Shown here: positions 7,999 to 16,397 of the stretch, in pieces
How positions within the stretch are numbered: the stretch's first letter is position 1
Layout of the letters: each line of letters opens with the position of its first letter
Assembly (NCBI GenBank): GCA_040255675.1
Contig: JBDZVM010000038.1
Coordinates: forward strand, 1-38,943
Reading direction: 5' to 3'
Origin: JBDZVM01 sp040255675
Lineage (GTDB): Bacteria > Actinomycetota > Actinomycetes > Acidothermales > Acidothermaceae
Length of the DNA: 38,943 nucleotides
The notes under the pieces: generated by a model
The model's input: only the letters and a program-made list of their open reading frames with translations
What the model was told of the DNA's origin: nothing
The model's database searches: none
Translations under genes and position numbers: made by a program

Positions 7999-8457
7999 AT
8001 GACGCACGTCGACGCGAGCGCCGCGACCGAGCGCGCGGTGTCGACGCGTTCTCGGCATCGCCTCGATCCGGCGATCGTGGCCGCCGTCTTCGTCGGCGGG
8101 TTTTTCGGGGGAGCGGCGCGCTATCTGATCGGCGAGCATTGGAGCGCGGCGCCGAATTCGTTTCCGTGGCCGACCTTTGCCGTCAACGTGAGCGGTGCCT
8201 TCGCGCTGGCGGTGCTACTCGTGCTCGTGGTCGAGCTGTTCCCGCCCACGAAGTTGGTGCGGCCGGCGCTCGCAACCGGTTTCCTCGGCGCTTACACGAC
8301 TTTCTCGAGTTTGGTGGTCGCGGCCGACGAGTTGGGCGTGCACGGGCATCTCGGCACGGCCGTTGCCTACGTGGCGGCCAGTACGGCAGCCGGTGTCGTC
8401 GCGGCCGTGGCCGGGATCGCGTTGGCACGATCGATCGCGCGAAGGGGAATGCCATGA
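7999..8457 (+). CDS. crcB: Fluoride channel subunit CrcB/Fluc (first copy)
   Basis: The product has 152 residues and four predicted membrane helices after a polar N-terminus of about 30 residues. GGFFGGAARY, the NVSGAF helix and GFLGAYTTFSS are the Fluc blocks. The channel exports fluoride passively as a dual-topology dimer or, where two genes are paired as here, a probable heterodimer. The usual GGxTTFST loop is GAYTTFSS in this copy, so the two subunits differ. ATG 7999 is favoured over 7957 because GTGGGAGG sits just upstream. The gene overlaps the DUF190 gene by ATGA. I searched the short leader by eye for a fluoride riboswitch and did not find one. Confidence 0.88.
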   Translation: MTHVDASAATERAVSTRSRHRLDPAIVAAVFVGGFFGGAARYLIGEHWSAAPNSFPWPTFAVNVSGAFALAVLLVLVVELFPPTKLVRPALATGFLGAYTTFSSLVVAADELGVHGHLGTAVAYVAASTAAGVVAAVAGIALARSIARRGMP

Positions 8458-8795
8458 TGCTGCAAGGGCGCGCGATGCGGCTGACGATCTACATCGGCGA
8501 GTCGGATCAGTACCACCACAAGCCGGTTTCCGACGAGATCGTGCATCGTGCGCATGCCGCCGGGCTCGCGGGCGCCAGCGTGTTTCGCGGGCTCGAAGGG
8601 TTCGGGGCTTCCAATCACATCCACACGACGCGCATCTTGTCGTTGTCCGACGATTTACCGATCGCCGTCGTCATCATCGATAGCGAGGAGAAGATTCGCG
8701 AGTTCCTGCCACGGCTTGACGACATCACCGGCGGCGGCGCGCTCGTCACTCTCGATGAAGTCGACGTGGTGCGGCACGTGAGGCGAACCCCGTGA
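8454..8795 (+). CDS. DUF190 family protein
   Basis: The product has 113 residues and a PII-like small alpha/beta fold. The motifs are LTIYIGESDQYHHKP near the start, LAGASVFRGLEGFG in the middle and LPIAVVIIDSEEKI before a short C-terminal strand. DUF190 genes are commonly found beside crcB, and the protein may regulate or bind the channel, but its biochemical role is not established. Starts overlap the upstream gene (ATGATG at 8454), and its TGA overlaps the GTG of the second crcB (GTGA), so all three are translationally coupled. Confidence 0.87.
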   Translation: MMLQGRAMRLTIYIGESDQYHHKPVSDEIVHRAHAAGLAGASVFRGLEGFGASNHIHTTRILSLSDDLPIAVVIIDSEEKIREFLPRLDDITGGGALVTLDEVDVVRHVRRTP

Positions 8796-9154
8796 TCCTT
8801 TGGGTTGGCCTCGCCGCCGCCGTCGGTGCTGTCTGCCGCTACGCGCTCGACCTCGCCGTGCAGCGCCGGCACGAACGAACGTTTCCGTTCGGCACGCTGG
8901 TCGTCAACGTTCTCGGCTCTTTCGTGCTCGGATTGTTCACCGGCCTGGCCTTGCATCACGGGCTCGGTGGCCAGACAACGGCCATCATTGGCATCGGTTT
9001 GTGCGGCGGGTTCACGACATTCTCGACATGGATGTGGGAGACGCTCGCGCTTTCCGAGTCGGGAGCGTTTGTCGCGGCAGCCGGCAACATTGTCGGCAGC
9101 CTCGCGCTAGGCCTTGCCGCCGCGGGAGCCGGGCTCGGGCTCGCCCTTCTTTAG
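8792..9154 (+). CDS. crcB: Fluoride channel subunit CrcB/Fluc (second copy)
   Basis: The product has 120 residues, the normal Fluc length, with four helices. AAAVGAVCRYAL, FPFGTLVVNVLGSFVLG and GLCGGFTTFSTWMWE match the conserved helix 1 arginine, the helix 2 asparagine and the GGFTTFST break that forms the central sodium site and phenylalanine box. It is more canonical than the first copy and probably partners with it. The start is GTG 8792 in GTGA overlap with DUF190. Its TAG lies inside a 4-bp overlap with the end of the convergent aminotransferase. Confidence 0.9.
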   Translation: MILWVGLAAAVGAVCRYALDLAVQRRHERTFPFGTLVVNVLGSFVLGLFTGLALHHGLGGQTTAIIGIGLCGGFTTFSTWMWETLALSESGAFVAAAGNIVGSLALGLAAAGAGLGLALL

Positions 9155-10521
9155 TTGACGACGTCGGCAAACGCCTGTTCGAGTACGTCGAGCCCTTCAT
9201 CGAGCAAGTGGTCGGGCATGACGAGTGGCGGCAAGAAGCGCAAGACGTTGCCGTAGGTGCCCGCGGTGAGCACGATGACTCCCGCGGCATGGCAGGCTTT
9301 CGCTACCGCGGTGGTGGTTTCGGCGTCCGGCTTTTTGGAGCCCGGGACGACGATTTCGACGGCGAGCATCGCACCGCGACCTCGCACGTCACCGACACAC
9401 GGAAATCGCTCGGCGAGCTTGTGCAACCTCGGCAACATTACGGCTTCGATATGGCGCGCTCGGTCTGCCAGATCGAGTTCTTCGATAGTTCGTAAGGCAG
9501 CAAGTGCGGCGGCGCAAGCGACCGGATTGCCGCCGAACGTGCCGCCGAGACCGCCGGCATGGGCGGCGTCCATGATGTCGGCGCGACCGGTAACAGCAGA
9601 CAACGGCAGCCCGCCGGCGAGCGCTTTCGCCGTCGTCACCAGGTCTGGCACGACACCTTCGTGGGACGACGCGAACATGTCGCCAGTGCGGCCGAACCCG
9701 GTCTGAATTTCGTCGGCGACGAAAACGATGCCGTGTTCACGGCAGAATTCGGCGATCGCAGGCAGGAAACCCTTGCCTGGAACGATGAATCCGCCTTCTC
9801 CTTGGATCGGCTCGATGACGACAGCGGCGATACCGCGAGCGCCGATCTGGGTGCGCATCGTGTCGATAGCCGCCGCCGCTGCTTCGCTACCGCAGTTGTC
9901 AGGCCCCGTTGGCCACCGATACGGATAGGCCATCGGCAAGCGGTAGACCTCCGGCGCGAACGGCCCGAAAGAATGCTTGTAAGGCATGGCTTTCGCGGTG
10001 AGCGCCATCGTGAGATTGGTGCGGCCGTGATAGGCGTGGTCGAACGCTACAACGGCTGAACGGCCGGTGAAGGCCCGCGCGATTTTGACGGCATTTTCAA
10101 CTGCCTCGGCTCCCGAGTTGAACAGGGCAGACTTTTTCGGATGCGCGCCGGGGGTGAGCTCGTTGAGTTTTTCGCACACCGCCACGTAGCCCTCGTACGG
10201 CGTCACCATGAAGCAGGTGTGCGTAAAGGCGGCGACTTGATCGCGGACGGCGTTGACGACGCGTGGAGCCGCGTTTCCCACGCTCACGACGGCGATTCCG
10301 GCCCCCAGATCGATGAGCGAGTTGCCGTCGACGTCGACGACGACACCGCCCCCGGCGGCGGCGACGAAAACCGGCAACGTGGTCGCGACCCCGCGAGCCA
10401 CCGCGGCGTCGCGACGAGTCATCAACTGGAGCGAACGCGGGCCGGGGATCGACGTCACGAGCCTGCGCTCTTGCGGCAGATCGGGGCCGCCGGCCGCCGC
10501 TCGCTCGATGAGTAGGCCCAT
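9151..10521 (-). CDS. gabT: 4-aminobutyrate (GABA) aminotransferase, class III PLP enzyme
   Basis: The product has 456 residues. The family blocks are NSGAEAVENAVKIAR, AFDHAYHGRTNLTMALT, EPIQGEGGF, VADEIQTGFGRTG and TTAKALAGGLPLSAVTG, where the lysine of TTAK is the PLP-binding residue. It transfers the amino group of GABA to 2-oxoglutarate, giving succinate semialdehyde. With the aminobutyraldehyde dehydrogenase nearby it forms a putrescine/GABA route, though no succinate-semialdehyde dehydrogenase is present in the window. ATG 10521 follows GGGGAGG. It is divergent from the oxidoreductase gene across only 54 bp and overlaps the end of crcB by four bases. Confidence 0.92.
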   Translation of the reverse strand: MGLLIERAAAGGPDLPQERRLVTSIPGPRSLQLMTRRDAAVARGVATTLPVFVAAAGGGVVVDVDGNSLIDLGAGIAVVSVGNAAPRVVNAVRDQVAAFTHTCFMVTPYEGYVAVCEKLNELTPGAHPKKSALFNSGAEAVENAVKIARAFTGRSAVVAFDHAYHGRTNLTMALTAKAMPYKHSFGPFAPEVYRLPMAYPYRWPTGPDNCGSEAAAAAIDTMRTQIGARGIAAVVIEPIQGEGGFIVPGKGFLPAIAEFCREHGIVFVADEIQTGFGRTGDMFASSHEGVVPDLVTTAKALAGGLPLSAVTGRADIMDAAHAGGLGGTFGGNPVACAAALAALRTIEELDLADRARHIEAVMLPRLHKLAERFPCVGDVRGRGAMLAVEIVVPGSKKPDAETTTAVAKACHAAGVIVLTAGTYGNVLRFLPPLVMPDHLLDEGLDVLEQAFADVVN

Positions 10522-10563
10522 CGCAACCTCCCCGCGTCGAGCGCTTCAAGGTCACCGTAACGC

Positions 10564-10576
10564 TAATGTCCTCGTA
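10564..10576 (+). promoter_or_regulatory. Candidate leaderless promoter of the oxidoreductase
   Basis: TAATGT at 10564-10569 fits TANNNT and lies exactly six bases before the ATG at 10576. No Shine-Dalgarno is present, so transcription probably starts at the A of the ATG. Confidence 0.4.
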
Positions 10577-11523
10577 TGGCACCGCTGCTTCGCGTCGGCA
10601 TGATCGGCCTCGGCGGCATCGCGCGGCGGGCATACCTGCCCGTGCTGGCGACCCGCCCCGATATCGAGCTTCACCTCTGCACCCGCAACCGCGAAACGCT
10701 CGACGCGATCGGCGATTCTTATCGGATCGCGGCTCGGCAGACCGACCTCGACGCGTTGCTAGGCACCGGCCTCGACGCGGCGTTCGTGCACGCGGCGACA
10801 TCAGCGCATCTGAGTATTGTCGACCGATTGCTCGATGCTGGCGTGCATGTGTACGTCGACAAGCCATTGGCCGACAACGCCGCCGACGCCGCGCGGCTTG
10901 TCGCCAAGGCGCGAGAAGCAGAGCGGTCGTTGTTCGTGGGATTCAATCGCAGGTACGCGCCGGTGTATCGCCGGCTTGCCGCCGTCCGGCCGTACTCGGT
11001 TTTCATGCAAAAGAATCGGGTCGGTCTTGCCGACGATACGCGGCGCGTGGTCTTCGACGATTTCGTTCACGTGGTCGACACCTTGCGTTTCTTGGTGCCT
11101 GAGGCCGAGCTGGTCGACGTCCGGGCTGACGTCGGCGACGGCTCGCTGTGCTCGATCGTCGTCACCCTAGCGGCGGGTTGCGTTGCCGCTGTTGGGGTCA
11201 TGAACCGAGATGGTGGCCTGACCGAGGAGATCCTCGAGGTCAACGGGCCGGGCGTGAAGGTGAGCGTTCGCGACATGGCCGAGGTGGTCGAGCACCGCGG
11301 CGGCGCCGCGACAGTGGAGCACCGCGGCGGCGCCGCGACAGTGGAGCACCGTGGCGACTGGACGACGGTGACGTTACAGCGCGGCTTCGACGAGATCTGC
11401 ACGGTGTTTCTGGACGCCGTCGGGCGTGGCGAGGTGATCGACGCCGCCGACGCCTTGCGCACGCACGAGATATGCGAGCAGATCGTCGCCCGGGCCGGCG
11501 ACGGCATCGGCGTGTCTCGATAG
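10576..11523 (+). CDS. Gfo/Idh/MocA family NAD(P)-dependent oxidoreductase
   Basis: The product has 315 residues. The Rossmann motif GMIGLGGIARRAYLP is at the N-terminus. VYVDKPLADN is the variant of the family's EKP motif that carries the catalytic lysine, and DFVHVVDTLRFL supplies the conserved HxxD. The family oxidises or reduces sugars, inositols and related compounds; the substrate is unknown. The start ATG 10576 has no ribosome site but has a -10 box six bases before it. About residues 238-264 contain a 9-residue tandem repeat, VEHRGGAAT twice then VEHRGDWTT, lying in the beta-sheet domain between strands. That insertion is not part of the family fold and looks recent. Confidence 0.87.
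   Translation: MAPLLRVGMIGLGGIARRAYLPVLATRPDIELHLCTRNRETLDAIGDSYRIAARQTDLDALLGTGLDAAFVHAATSAHLSIVDRLLDAGVHVYVDKPLADNAADAARLVAKAREAERSLFVGFNRRYAPVYRRLAAVRPYSVFMQKNRVGLADDTRRVVFDDFVHVVDTLRFLVPEAELVDVRADVGDGSLCSIVVTLAAGCVAAVGVMNRDGGLTEEILEVNGPGVKVSVRDMAEVVEHRGGAATVEHRGGAATVEHRGDWTTVTLQRGFDEICTVFLDAVGRGEVIDAADALRTHEICEQIVARAGDGIGVSR
11287..11367 (+). repeat. 27-bp in-frame tandem repeat inside the oxidoreductase
   Basis: The three units are 11287-11313, 11314-11340 and 11341-11367. The first two differ at one base (GTCGAG against GTGGAG) and encode the same nine residues; the third is diverged in its second half. The unit contains the palindrome GCGGCGCCGC. Confidence 0.9.
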
Positions 11524-11562
11524 CCTTATCGCGTCGGCACGGTTCAGGGGAGCGGGCGGGGC

Positions 11563-13809
11563 ATGTTCGAGCGGCTTGGCAATGCCGTCTACCGCCGTCG
11601 CCGTCTCGTCTTGCTGGTCGGCCTCGTCGTGATCGTGTTTGCCGCCGTGTGGGGCAGCTCAGTCTCGAAGCGGTTGTCGAATGGCGGCTATTACGACCCG
11701 CACAGCGAGTCGGTGGTCGCGGCGAACCACATCACCGATGTGATCGGCGTACCGAGGTCTGACGCGACCGTGCTGTTCGAAAGCACGAAGCCGATCACCG
11801 ACCCGGCCGTCGCGTCGTCGATCGAGAACGCGCTCGCGTCGCTGCCGCGTTCGGCGGTGCAGGCCTACGTGAGCTACGGCACGACCCACCAGCAGCGGCT
11901 GATATCGAAACACGGTCACGCGACGTACGCCACCCTGCAACTCGCCGGCTCTGAAGCGTCGAAGACGGCAGCATTCGAGACGGTGAAGGCGACGTTGGCC
12001 AAGGCCGACTTGCCTGGCATCACCGTCGACTACGCCGGTCTGGTGCCGCTCAACAAGGAAATCAGCGGCCAGGTCAGCAAAGATTTGCGGACGGCGGAAA
12101 CCGTGTCGCTGCCGATCGTGTTACTCCTGCTGGTCATCGTGTTCGGGAGCTTGGCGTCGGCGTCGTTGCCGCTCGCGGTCGGAATCTGCGGCATCTTCAG
12201 CGCCTTCGCGGTGCTGCGATTCTTGACGATTTTCGTCGAAGTCTCGATTTTCGCGCAGAACCTGGTGACGATGCTCGGCCTGGGCCTCGCGGTCGACTAC
12301 GCGCTGTTCATGGTGAGCCGGTTTCGCGAGGAAATGGGCCGAGAAACGCACGCAGGCCCGGACGACGTCCGGCGAGCGGTCGCTCGAACCATGGCGACAG
12401 CGGGCCGCACCGTCGCGTTCTCCGGTGTCACGATCGCCGCTTCGGCGGCGTCGCTCGCCTTGTTTCGCGAGCCGTTCTTGCGATCGATGGGGTATGGCGG
12501 CATTGCCGTCGTTCTGGTCGACGTCGTCGCCGCGCTGACGGTGTTGCCCGCGCTGCTCGCGGTTCTCGGGCCGAAAGTCGACGCGTTGCGCGTGAGAATG
12601 CCGTGGCGGCGGTCGGCGCACCACGCTCGCGGAGACAATGCCGGAGCGCCGCTTTCGCACGGCGGCTGGTTCAGGTTGGCGAACAGCGTGATGCGGCGTC
12701 CGTTGCTTTACGCGGTGCCGATTGTCGTGCTGCTCGTGTTCATGGCCACGCCTTTCCGCAATGTGATCTGGGGCGGCTACAGCGCGAAGGTGATGCCCGA
12801 AAACTCACACGCGCGCATGGTGACAGAGCGGCTGGCTGCCGAGTTTCCCGACAACGCTACGCAGCCGATCCAGGTCGTCGTCGAAAACGTTACGCAACCG
12901 GCAGACCTGCAAGCCTTCGTCGCTCGCCTCGCGCAAACCCCCGGCGCCACCGGCGCCGCCGTGGTAGCGACGAAAGCTGATAACGCACTCGTGCAGGTCG
13001 GTTACGACGGCGACCCTATTTCCAATCAAGCGCGGTCGACGCTGGCGGGCGTGCGTGAGACGGCGCGGCCGATCGGCTCGCACGTCTTGGTCGGCGGCGC
13101 GACAGCTGTTCTCGTCGACCAACTGAAAAGCATCGGTCATATGTTGCCGTGGATGTTACTCACCATGGTCGTCGCGATGCTCGTCTTGCTCTTCCTCGCC
13201 TTCGGCTCATTTGTGTTGCCCGTCAAGGCGGTCATCATGAATACGCTGTCGATCGGGGCTTCCTTCGGCGCTATTACCTGGATTTTCCAGAGCGGGCACC
13301 TTTCCGGGTTGCTCAACTTTTCGAAACTCGGCTATCTCGACGCGACCGACCCGATTCTCATGCTGGCGGTCGTTTTCGGTTTGTCGATGGACTACGAGGT
13401 ATTCCTGCTCAGCAGAATTCGCGAAGAGTGGGATGCGAGCGCGCGCCGTGGTGAACCGATCGAAGGCCGTAACGAGCGCGCGGTCGCCGTCGGTTTGCAG
13501 CGCAGCGGGCGCATCATCACCAGCGCGGCGTTGCTGCTCGTCGTCGTCATCGGCGCGTTCGCCATGTCGAAGGTGACGACGCTGAAACTGCTCGGTGTGG
13601 GCATGGCGCTGGCCATCGCGCTCGACGCCACGATCGTGCGCGCCATGCTGGTTCCCGCGGTGATGCGGTTGTTGGGCGCGGTGAACTGGTGGGCGCCCCG
13701 GCCGTTTGTGCGCTGGTGGGAAACGCACGGTTTCAGAGAATCGGACGGCGAGGTCGCCGCGCCGCCGCCACCACCAGCCGCGCCCGAGCGCGAGTTGGAG
13801 CCGCGCTAA
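11563..13809 (+). CDS. MMPL/RND family transporter
   Basis: The product has 748 residues. It has the MMPL layout: one N-terminal helix (about 18-36), an extracytoplasmic domain (about 37-180), a helix bundle (about 180-335), one further helix (about 378-397), a second external domain and a second bundle (about 525-710). The paired motifs GLGLAVDYALFMVSRFREE and FGLSMDYEVFLLSRIREEW carry the proton-relay Asp-Tyr pairs of MmpL proteins. The family exports lipids, drugs or other hydrophobic compounds using the proton gradient; the cargo here is unknown. The acidic, Pro-rich tail is probably cytoplasmic. ATG 11563 follows GGGGAGCGGG. It stands alone, before a duplicated palindromic element. Confidence 0.9.
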   Translation: MFERLGNAVYRRRRLVLLVGLVVIVFAAVWGSSVSKRLSNGGYYDPHSESVVAANHITDVIGVPRSDATVLFESTKPITDPAVASSIENALASLPRSAVQAYVSYGTTHQQRLISKHGHATYATLQLAGSEASKTAAFETVKATLAKADLPGITVDYAGLVPLNKEISGQVSKDLRTAETVSLPIVLLLLVIVFGSLASASLPLAVGICGIFSAFAVLRFLTIFVEVSIFAQNLVTMLGLGLAVDYALFMVSRFREEMGRETHAGPDDVRRAVARTMATAGRTVAFSGVTIAASAASLALFREPFLRSMGYGGIAVVLVDVVAALTVLPALLAVLGPKVDALRVRMPWRRSAHHARGDNAGAPLSHGGWFRLANSVMRRPLLYAVPIVVLLVFMATPFRNVIWGGYSAKVMPENSHARMVTERLAAEFPDNATQPIQVVVENVTQPADLQAFVARLAQTPGATGAAVVATKADNALVQVGYDGDPISNQARSTLAGVRETARPIGSHVLVGGATAVLVDQLKSIGHMLPWMLLTMVVAMLVLLFLAFGSFVLPVKAVIMNTLSIGASFGAITWIFQSGHLSGLLNFSKLGYLDATDPILMLAVVFGLSMDYEVFLLSRIREEWDASARRGEPIEGRNERAVAVGLQRSGRIITSAALLLVVVIGAFAMSKVTTLKLLGVGMALAIALDATIVRAMLVPAVMRLLGAVNWWAPRPFVRWWETHGFRESDGEVAAPPPPPAAPERELEPR

Positions 13810-13810
13810 C

Positions 13811-13860
13811 GCGCCGCCCACCACCGCGTGATCACGCGCCGCCCACCACCGCGTGATCAC
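13811..13860. repeat. 25-bp direct repeat carrying the palindrome CGTGATCACG
   Basis: Two identical 25-bp units occur at 13811-13835 and 13836-13860, directly after the MMPL stop and about 90 bp before dxr. Each ends in the palindrome CGTGATCACG (13827-13836 and 13852-13861), extended to 12 bp in the first copy. A related GCGATCACATGATG lies at 13897-13910. This could be an operator for dxr or a slippage duplication without function. Confidence 0.75.
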
Positions 13861-13952
13861 GAAAACAATTTCGCGTCTATCAGGGTAAAAGTCTTCGCGA
13901 TCACATGATGTGGAGCGGGCAAGGTCGTCATGTGGGGGACCGGTACGGGACA

Positions 13953-15176
13953 ATGGACAGCGTGACCCAACCGCGCCCCGTCGTCGTCCTCGGTTCGACC
14001 GGCTCCATCGGTACCCAGGCTCTCGACGTCGTCCGGCGCAATCCCGACCTGTTTCGCGTGGTCGGCCTGGCGGCCGGGGGCAGCAAGCTTGACCTGCTTG
14101 CCGAACAGGCCGCCGAGTTCGCGCCCGAGGTGGTCGGCGCCACGTACGGCACGGCAGCCGACCTCGAGGCGGCGATCGCGGCACGTGGGCTTTCCGATGC
14201 GCCGGCCCCGAAGATCGTTACGGGCCCCGATGCCGCCACCGACGTCGCCGCCTGGCCGATCGAGGCGAGCGACCCGCGCGAGGGCGTCGTCCTCAACGGC
14301 ATCACCGGCTCGATCGGGCTCGCTCCGACACTGGCCGCGTTAGGCGCGGGCCGCACCCTCGCGCTGGCGAACAAGGAGTCGCTGATCGTCGGCGGCCCGC
14401 TGGTCAAGAAAGCGGCGCAGCCGGGCCAGATCGTGCCGGTCGACTCAGAACATTCGGCGATCGCCCAATGCCTGCGCGGCGGGCGGGCGAGCGAGGTGCG
14501 CAAGCTCGTCATCACCGCGAGCGGCGGTCCTTTTCGCGGACGACGAAAAGCTGACTTGGCTGACGTCACGCCTTCGCAGGCACTCGCCCACCCGACCTGG
14601 AAGATGGGGCCGGTCATCACGATCAACTCCGCGACGCTGGTAAACAAGGCGCTCGAGGTGATCGAGGCGTACCTGCTGTTCGACGTCCCGCTCGATCGCA
14701 TCGAGGTCGTGGTGCACCCGCAGTCGATGATTCACTCGATGGTGGAATTCGTCGACGGCTCCACTCTCGCGCAATGCTCGCCGCCCGACATGCGGCTGCC
14801 GATTGCCCTCGGCCTGCACTGGCCGGCGCGCATCCCTGACGCTGCCGCGGCGTGCGACTGGACCACGGCCTCGACCTGGACCTTCGAGCCGCTCGACAAC
14901 GACACGTTTCCCGCCGTCCGGCTGGGCCGTCAGGTGGCCGCGATCGGCGAGACGGCGCCGGCGATCTACAACGCGGCCAACGAGGAGGCGGTTGCGGCGT
15001 TCATGGCCGGGAACCTCGCTTTTACCGGGATCGTCGACACGGTGGAGCGCGTCGTCACGGAATTCGTGGCCGCGGGCCTCGCGAAGGTGGCGGAATTGTC
15101 CGATGTTCTCGATGCAGAGGCATCCGCTCGGGCCCGAGCGCGTGCGCTGATCGAAGAAACAGGGGTTTCCGCATGA
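13953..15176 (+). CDS. dxr: 1-deoxy-D-xylulose 5-phosphate reductoisomerase
   Basis: The product has 407 residues. It catalyses the second step of the MEP isoprenoid pathway, NADPH-dependent conversion of DXP to MEP. GSTGSIGTQALDVV binds NADPH. ALANKESLIVGGPL, DSEHSAIAQCL, ITASGGPFRGR, HPTWKMGPVITINSATLVNK and HPQSMIHSMVEF carry the metal- and substrate-binding residues. I place the start at ATG 13953 since the family begins about ten residues before the nucleotide motif; an upstream ATG at 13905 would add 16 residues. GTG 13962 is a further option. Its TGA overlaps the start of the protease gene. It forms the conserved actinobacterial cluster dxr - site-2 protease - ispG. Confidence 0.95.
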   Translation: MDSVTQPRPVVVLGSTGSIGTQALDVVRRNPDLFRVVGLAAGGSKLDLLAEQAAEFAPEVVGATYGTAADLEAAIAARGLSDAPAPKIVTGPDAATDVAAWPIEASDPREGVVLNGITGSIGLAPTLAALGAGRTLALANKESLIVGGPLVKKAAQPGQIVPVDSEHSAIAQCLRGGRASEVRKLVITASGGPFRGRRKADLADVTPSQALAHPTWKMGPVITINSATLVNKALEVIEAYLLFDVPLDRIEVVVHPQSMIHSMVEFVDGSTLAQCSPPDMRLPIALGLHWPARIPDAAAACDWTTASTWTFEPLDNDTFPAVRLGRQVAAIGETAPAIYNAANEEAVAAFMAGNLAFTGIVDTVERVVTEFVAAGLAKVAELSDVLDAEASARARARALIEETGVSA

Positions 15177-16366
15177 TGGCAATCGGCGTGCTGGCCTTCG
15201 TGGTCGCGCTGCTGGTCTCGGTGATGTTGCACGAGGCGGGGCACTTTCTGGCCGCCAAACGGTTCGGCATGAAGGCCACGCAGTTCTTCGTCGGCTTCGG
15301 GCCGACCCTGTGGTCGCGGCAAAAAGGCGAAACCGAGTATGGCGTCAAGGCGATCCCGGCCGGTGGCTTCGTGAAGATCATCGGCATGACGCCACTCGAA
15401 GAAGTCGCACCCGAAGACAAAGACCGCACCTTCATGAGCAAGGGCGGCTGGCAGCGGTTCGTCGTCCTTGTCGCCGGGTCGACGGTGCATTTCGTGATCG
15501 CGCTGGTGCTGTTTTTCGTGCTCCTTGTTGCCTGGCCGAGCGTGGTGAAAGGTCCCGGCGCGGTGGCGAGCGTGCAGAACTGCATCGCGGCGTCCGGTGC
15601 CGACGACTGCGGTAGTGGCGCCGCCGCCGCACCCGCGAAGGGCGTGCTGCAAAAGGGCGACGTGATCCTCGCGGTTGACGGCAAGGCGGTCGAACATGGC
15701 GCCACCTCGGTGGTCGGCCTCACCCGCGAGGCACCGGCCGGCCCGATCACCTTCACGATCAAGCGCGACGGCGCCACCCGCGACGTCACGCTCACGCCGG
15801 TGCTGGTCGACGGTCAGCCGCGGGTCGGCATCGGGCTCGACGACGCGCCGTCCGCGACATTGGCGCGGGTGGGCCTGCCCGACGCCGTCACCGGCAGCTT
15901 CTCGCTGTTTGGGCAGGTGTTCACCGGAAGCTTTCGGGCGCTCGGCCACGTGCCGCATGAGGTCGGTCAAATCTTGTCGGGCCACCAGGGCCAACGCGAC
16001 CTGACCAGCGGCGACGGCAGCCAGGTGACGAGCGTGGTCGGCGTCGCGCAGATTTCGGGCGAGGCGTTTCAAAAAGGCGGCGTCTCCGGCGGCACGGCCA
16101 TGCTGGTGAGCATTGTCGCCTCGGTGAATCTGTTCGTCGGCATCTTCAACTTGTTTCCCCTGTTGCCGCTCGACGGCGGGCACGTGGCGATCTTGGGGTA
16201 CGAGAAGGCGCGCGACGCGATCAGAAAGCGCCGCCGACTGCCTGCCGCGGGGCCGGTCGACCTGACTAAGTTGATGCCGTTGACCTACAGCGTTCTAGCC
16301 TTGATCGTGACCGTCGCCGCGGTGTTGGTGTTTGCCGACATCGCGAACCCGGTTCAATTCCAGTAA
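15173..16366 (+). CDS. M50 site-2 intramembrane metalloprotease (RseP/Rip1-like)
   Basis: The product has 397 residues. The first helix contains the zinc site HEAGH. A PDZ domain (about 130-215) includes KGDVILAVDGKAV, and LFNLFPLLPLDGGHV near the C-terminus holds the aspartate zinc ligand. It cleaves membrane-embedded anti-sigma factors or other proteins in regulated intramembrane proteolysis; the M. tuberculosis counterpart Rip1 sits in the same position. It overlaps dxr by ATGA at 15173 (a second in-frame ATG at 15176). ispG starts 32 bp downstream, so the three are probably one operon. The anti-sigma-like membrane protein at 5017 might be a substrate, but this is speculation. Confidence 0.93.
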   Translation: MMAIGVLAFVVALLVSVMLHEAGHFLAAKRFGMKATQFFVGFGPTLWSRQKGETEYGVKAIPAGGFVKIIGMTPLEEVAPEDKDRTFMSKGGWQRFVVLVAGSTVHFVIALVLFFVLLVAWPSVVKGPGAVASVQNCIAASGADDCGSGAAAAPAKGVLQKGDVILAVDGKAVEHGATSVVGLTREAPAGPITFTIKRDGATRDVTLTPVLVDGQPRVGIGLDDAPSATLARVGLPDAVTGSFSLFGQVFTGSFRALGHVPHEVGQILSGHQGQRDLTSGDGSQVTSVVGVAQISGEAFQKGGVSGGTAMLVSIVASVNLFVGIFNLFPLLPLDGGHVAILGYEKARDAIRKRRRLPAAGPVDLTKLMPLTYSVLALIVTVAAVLVFADIANPVQFQ

Positions 16367-16397
16367 CGGGGTTAGTTCCAATAGAGGTGAGGTAGAG

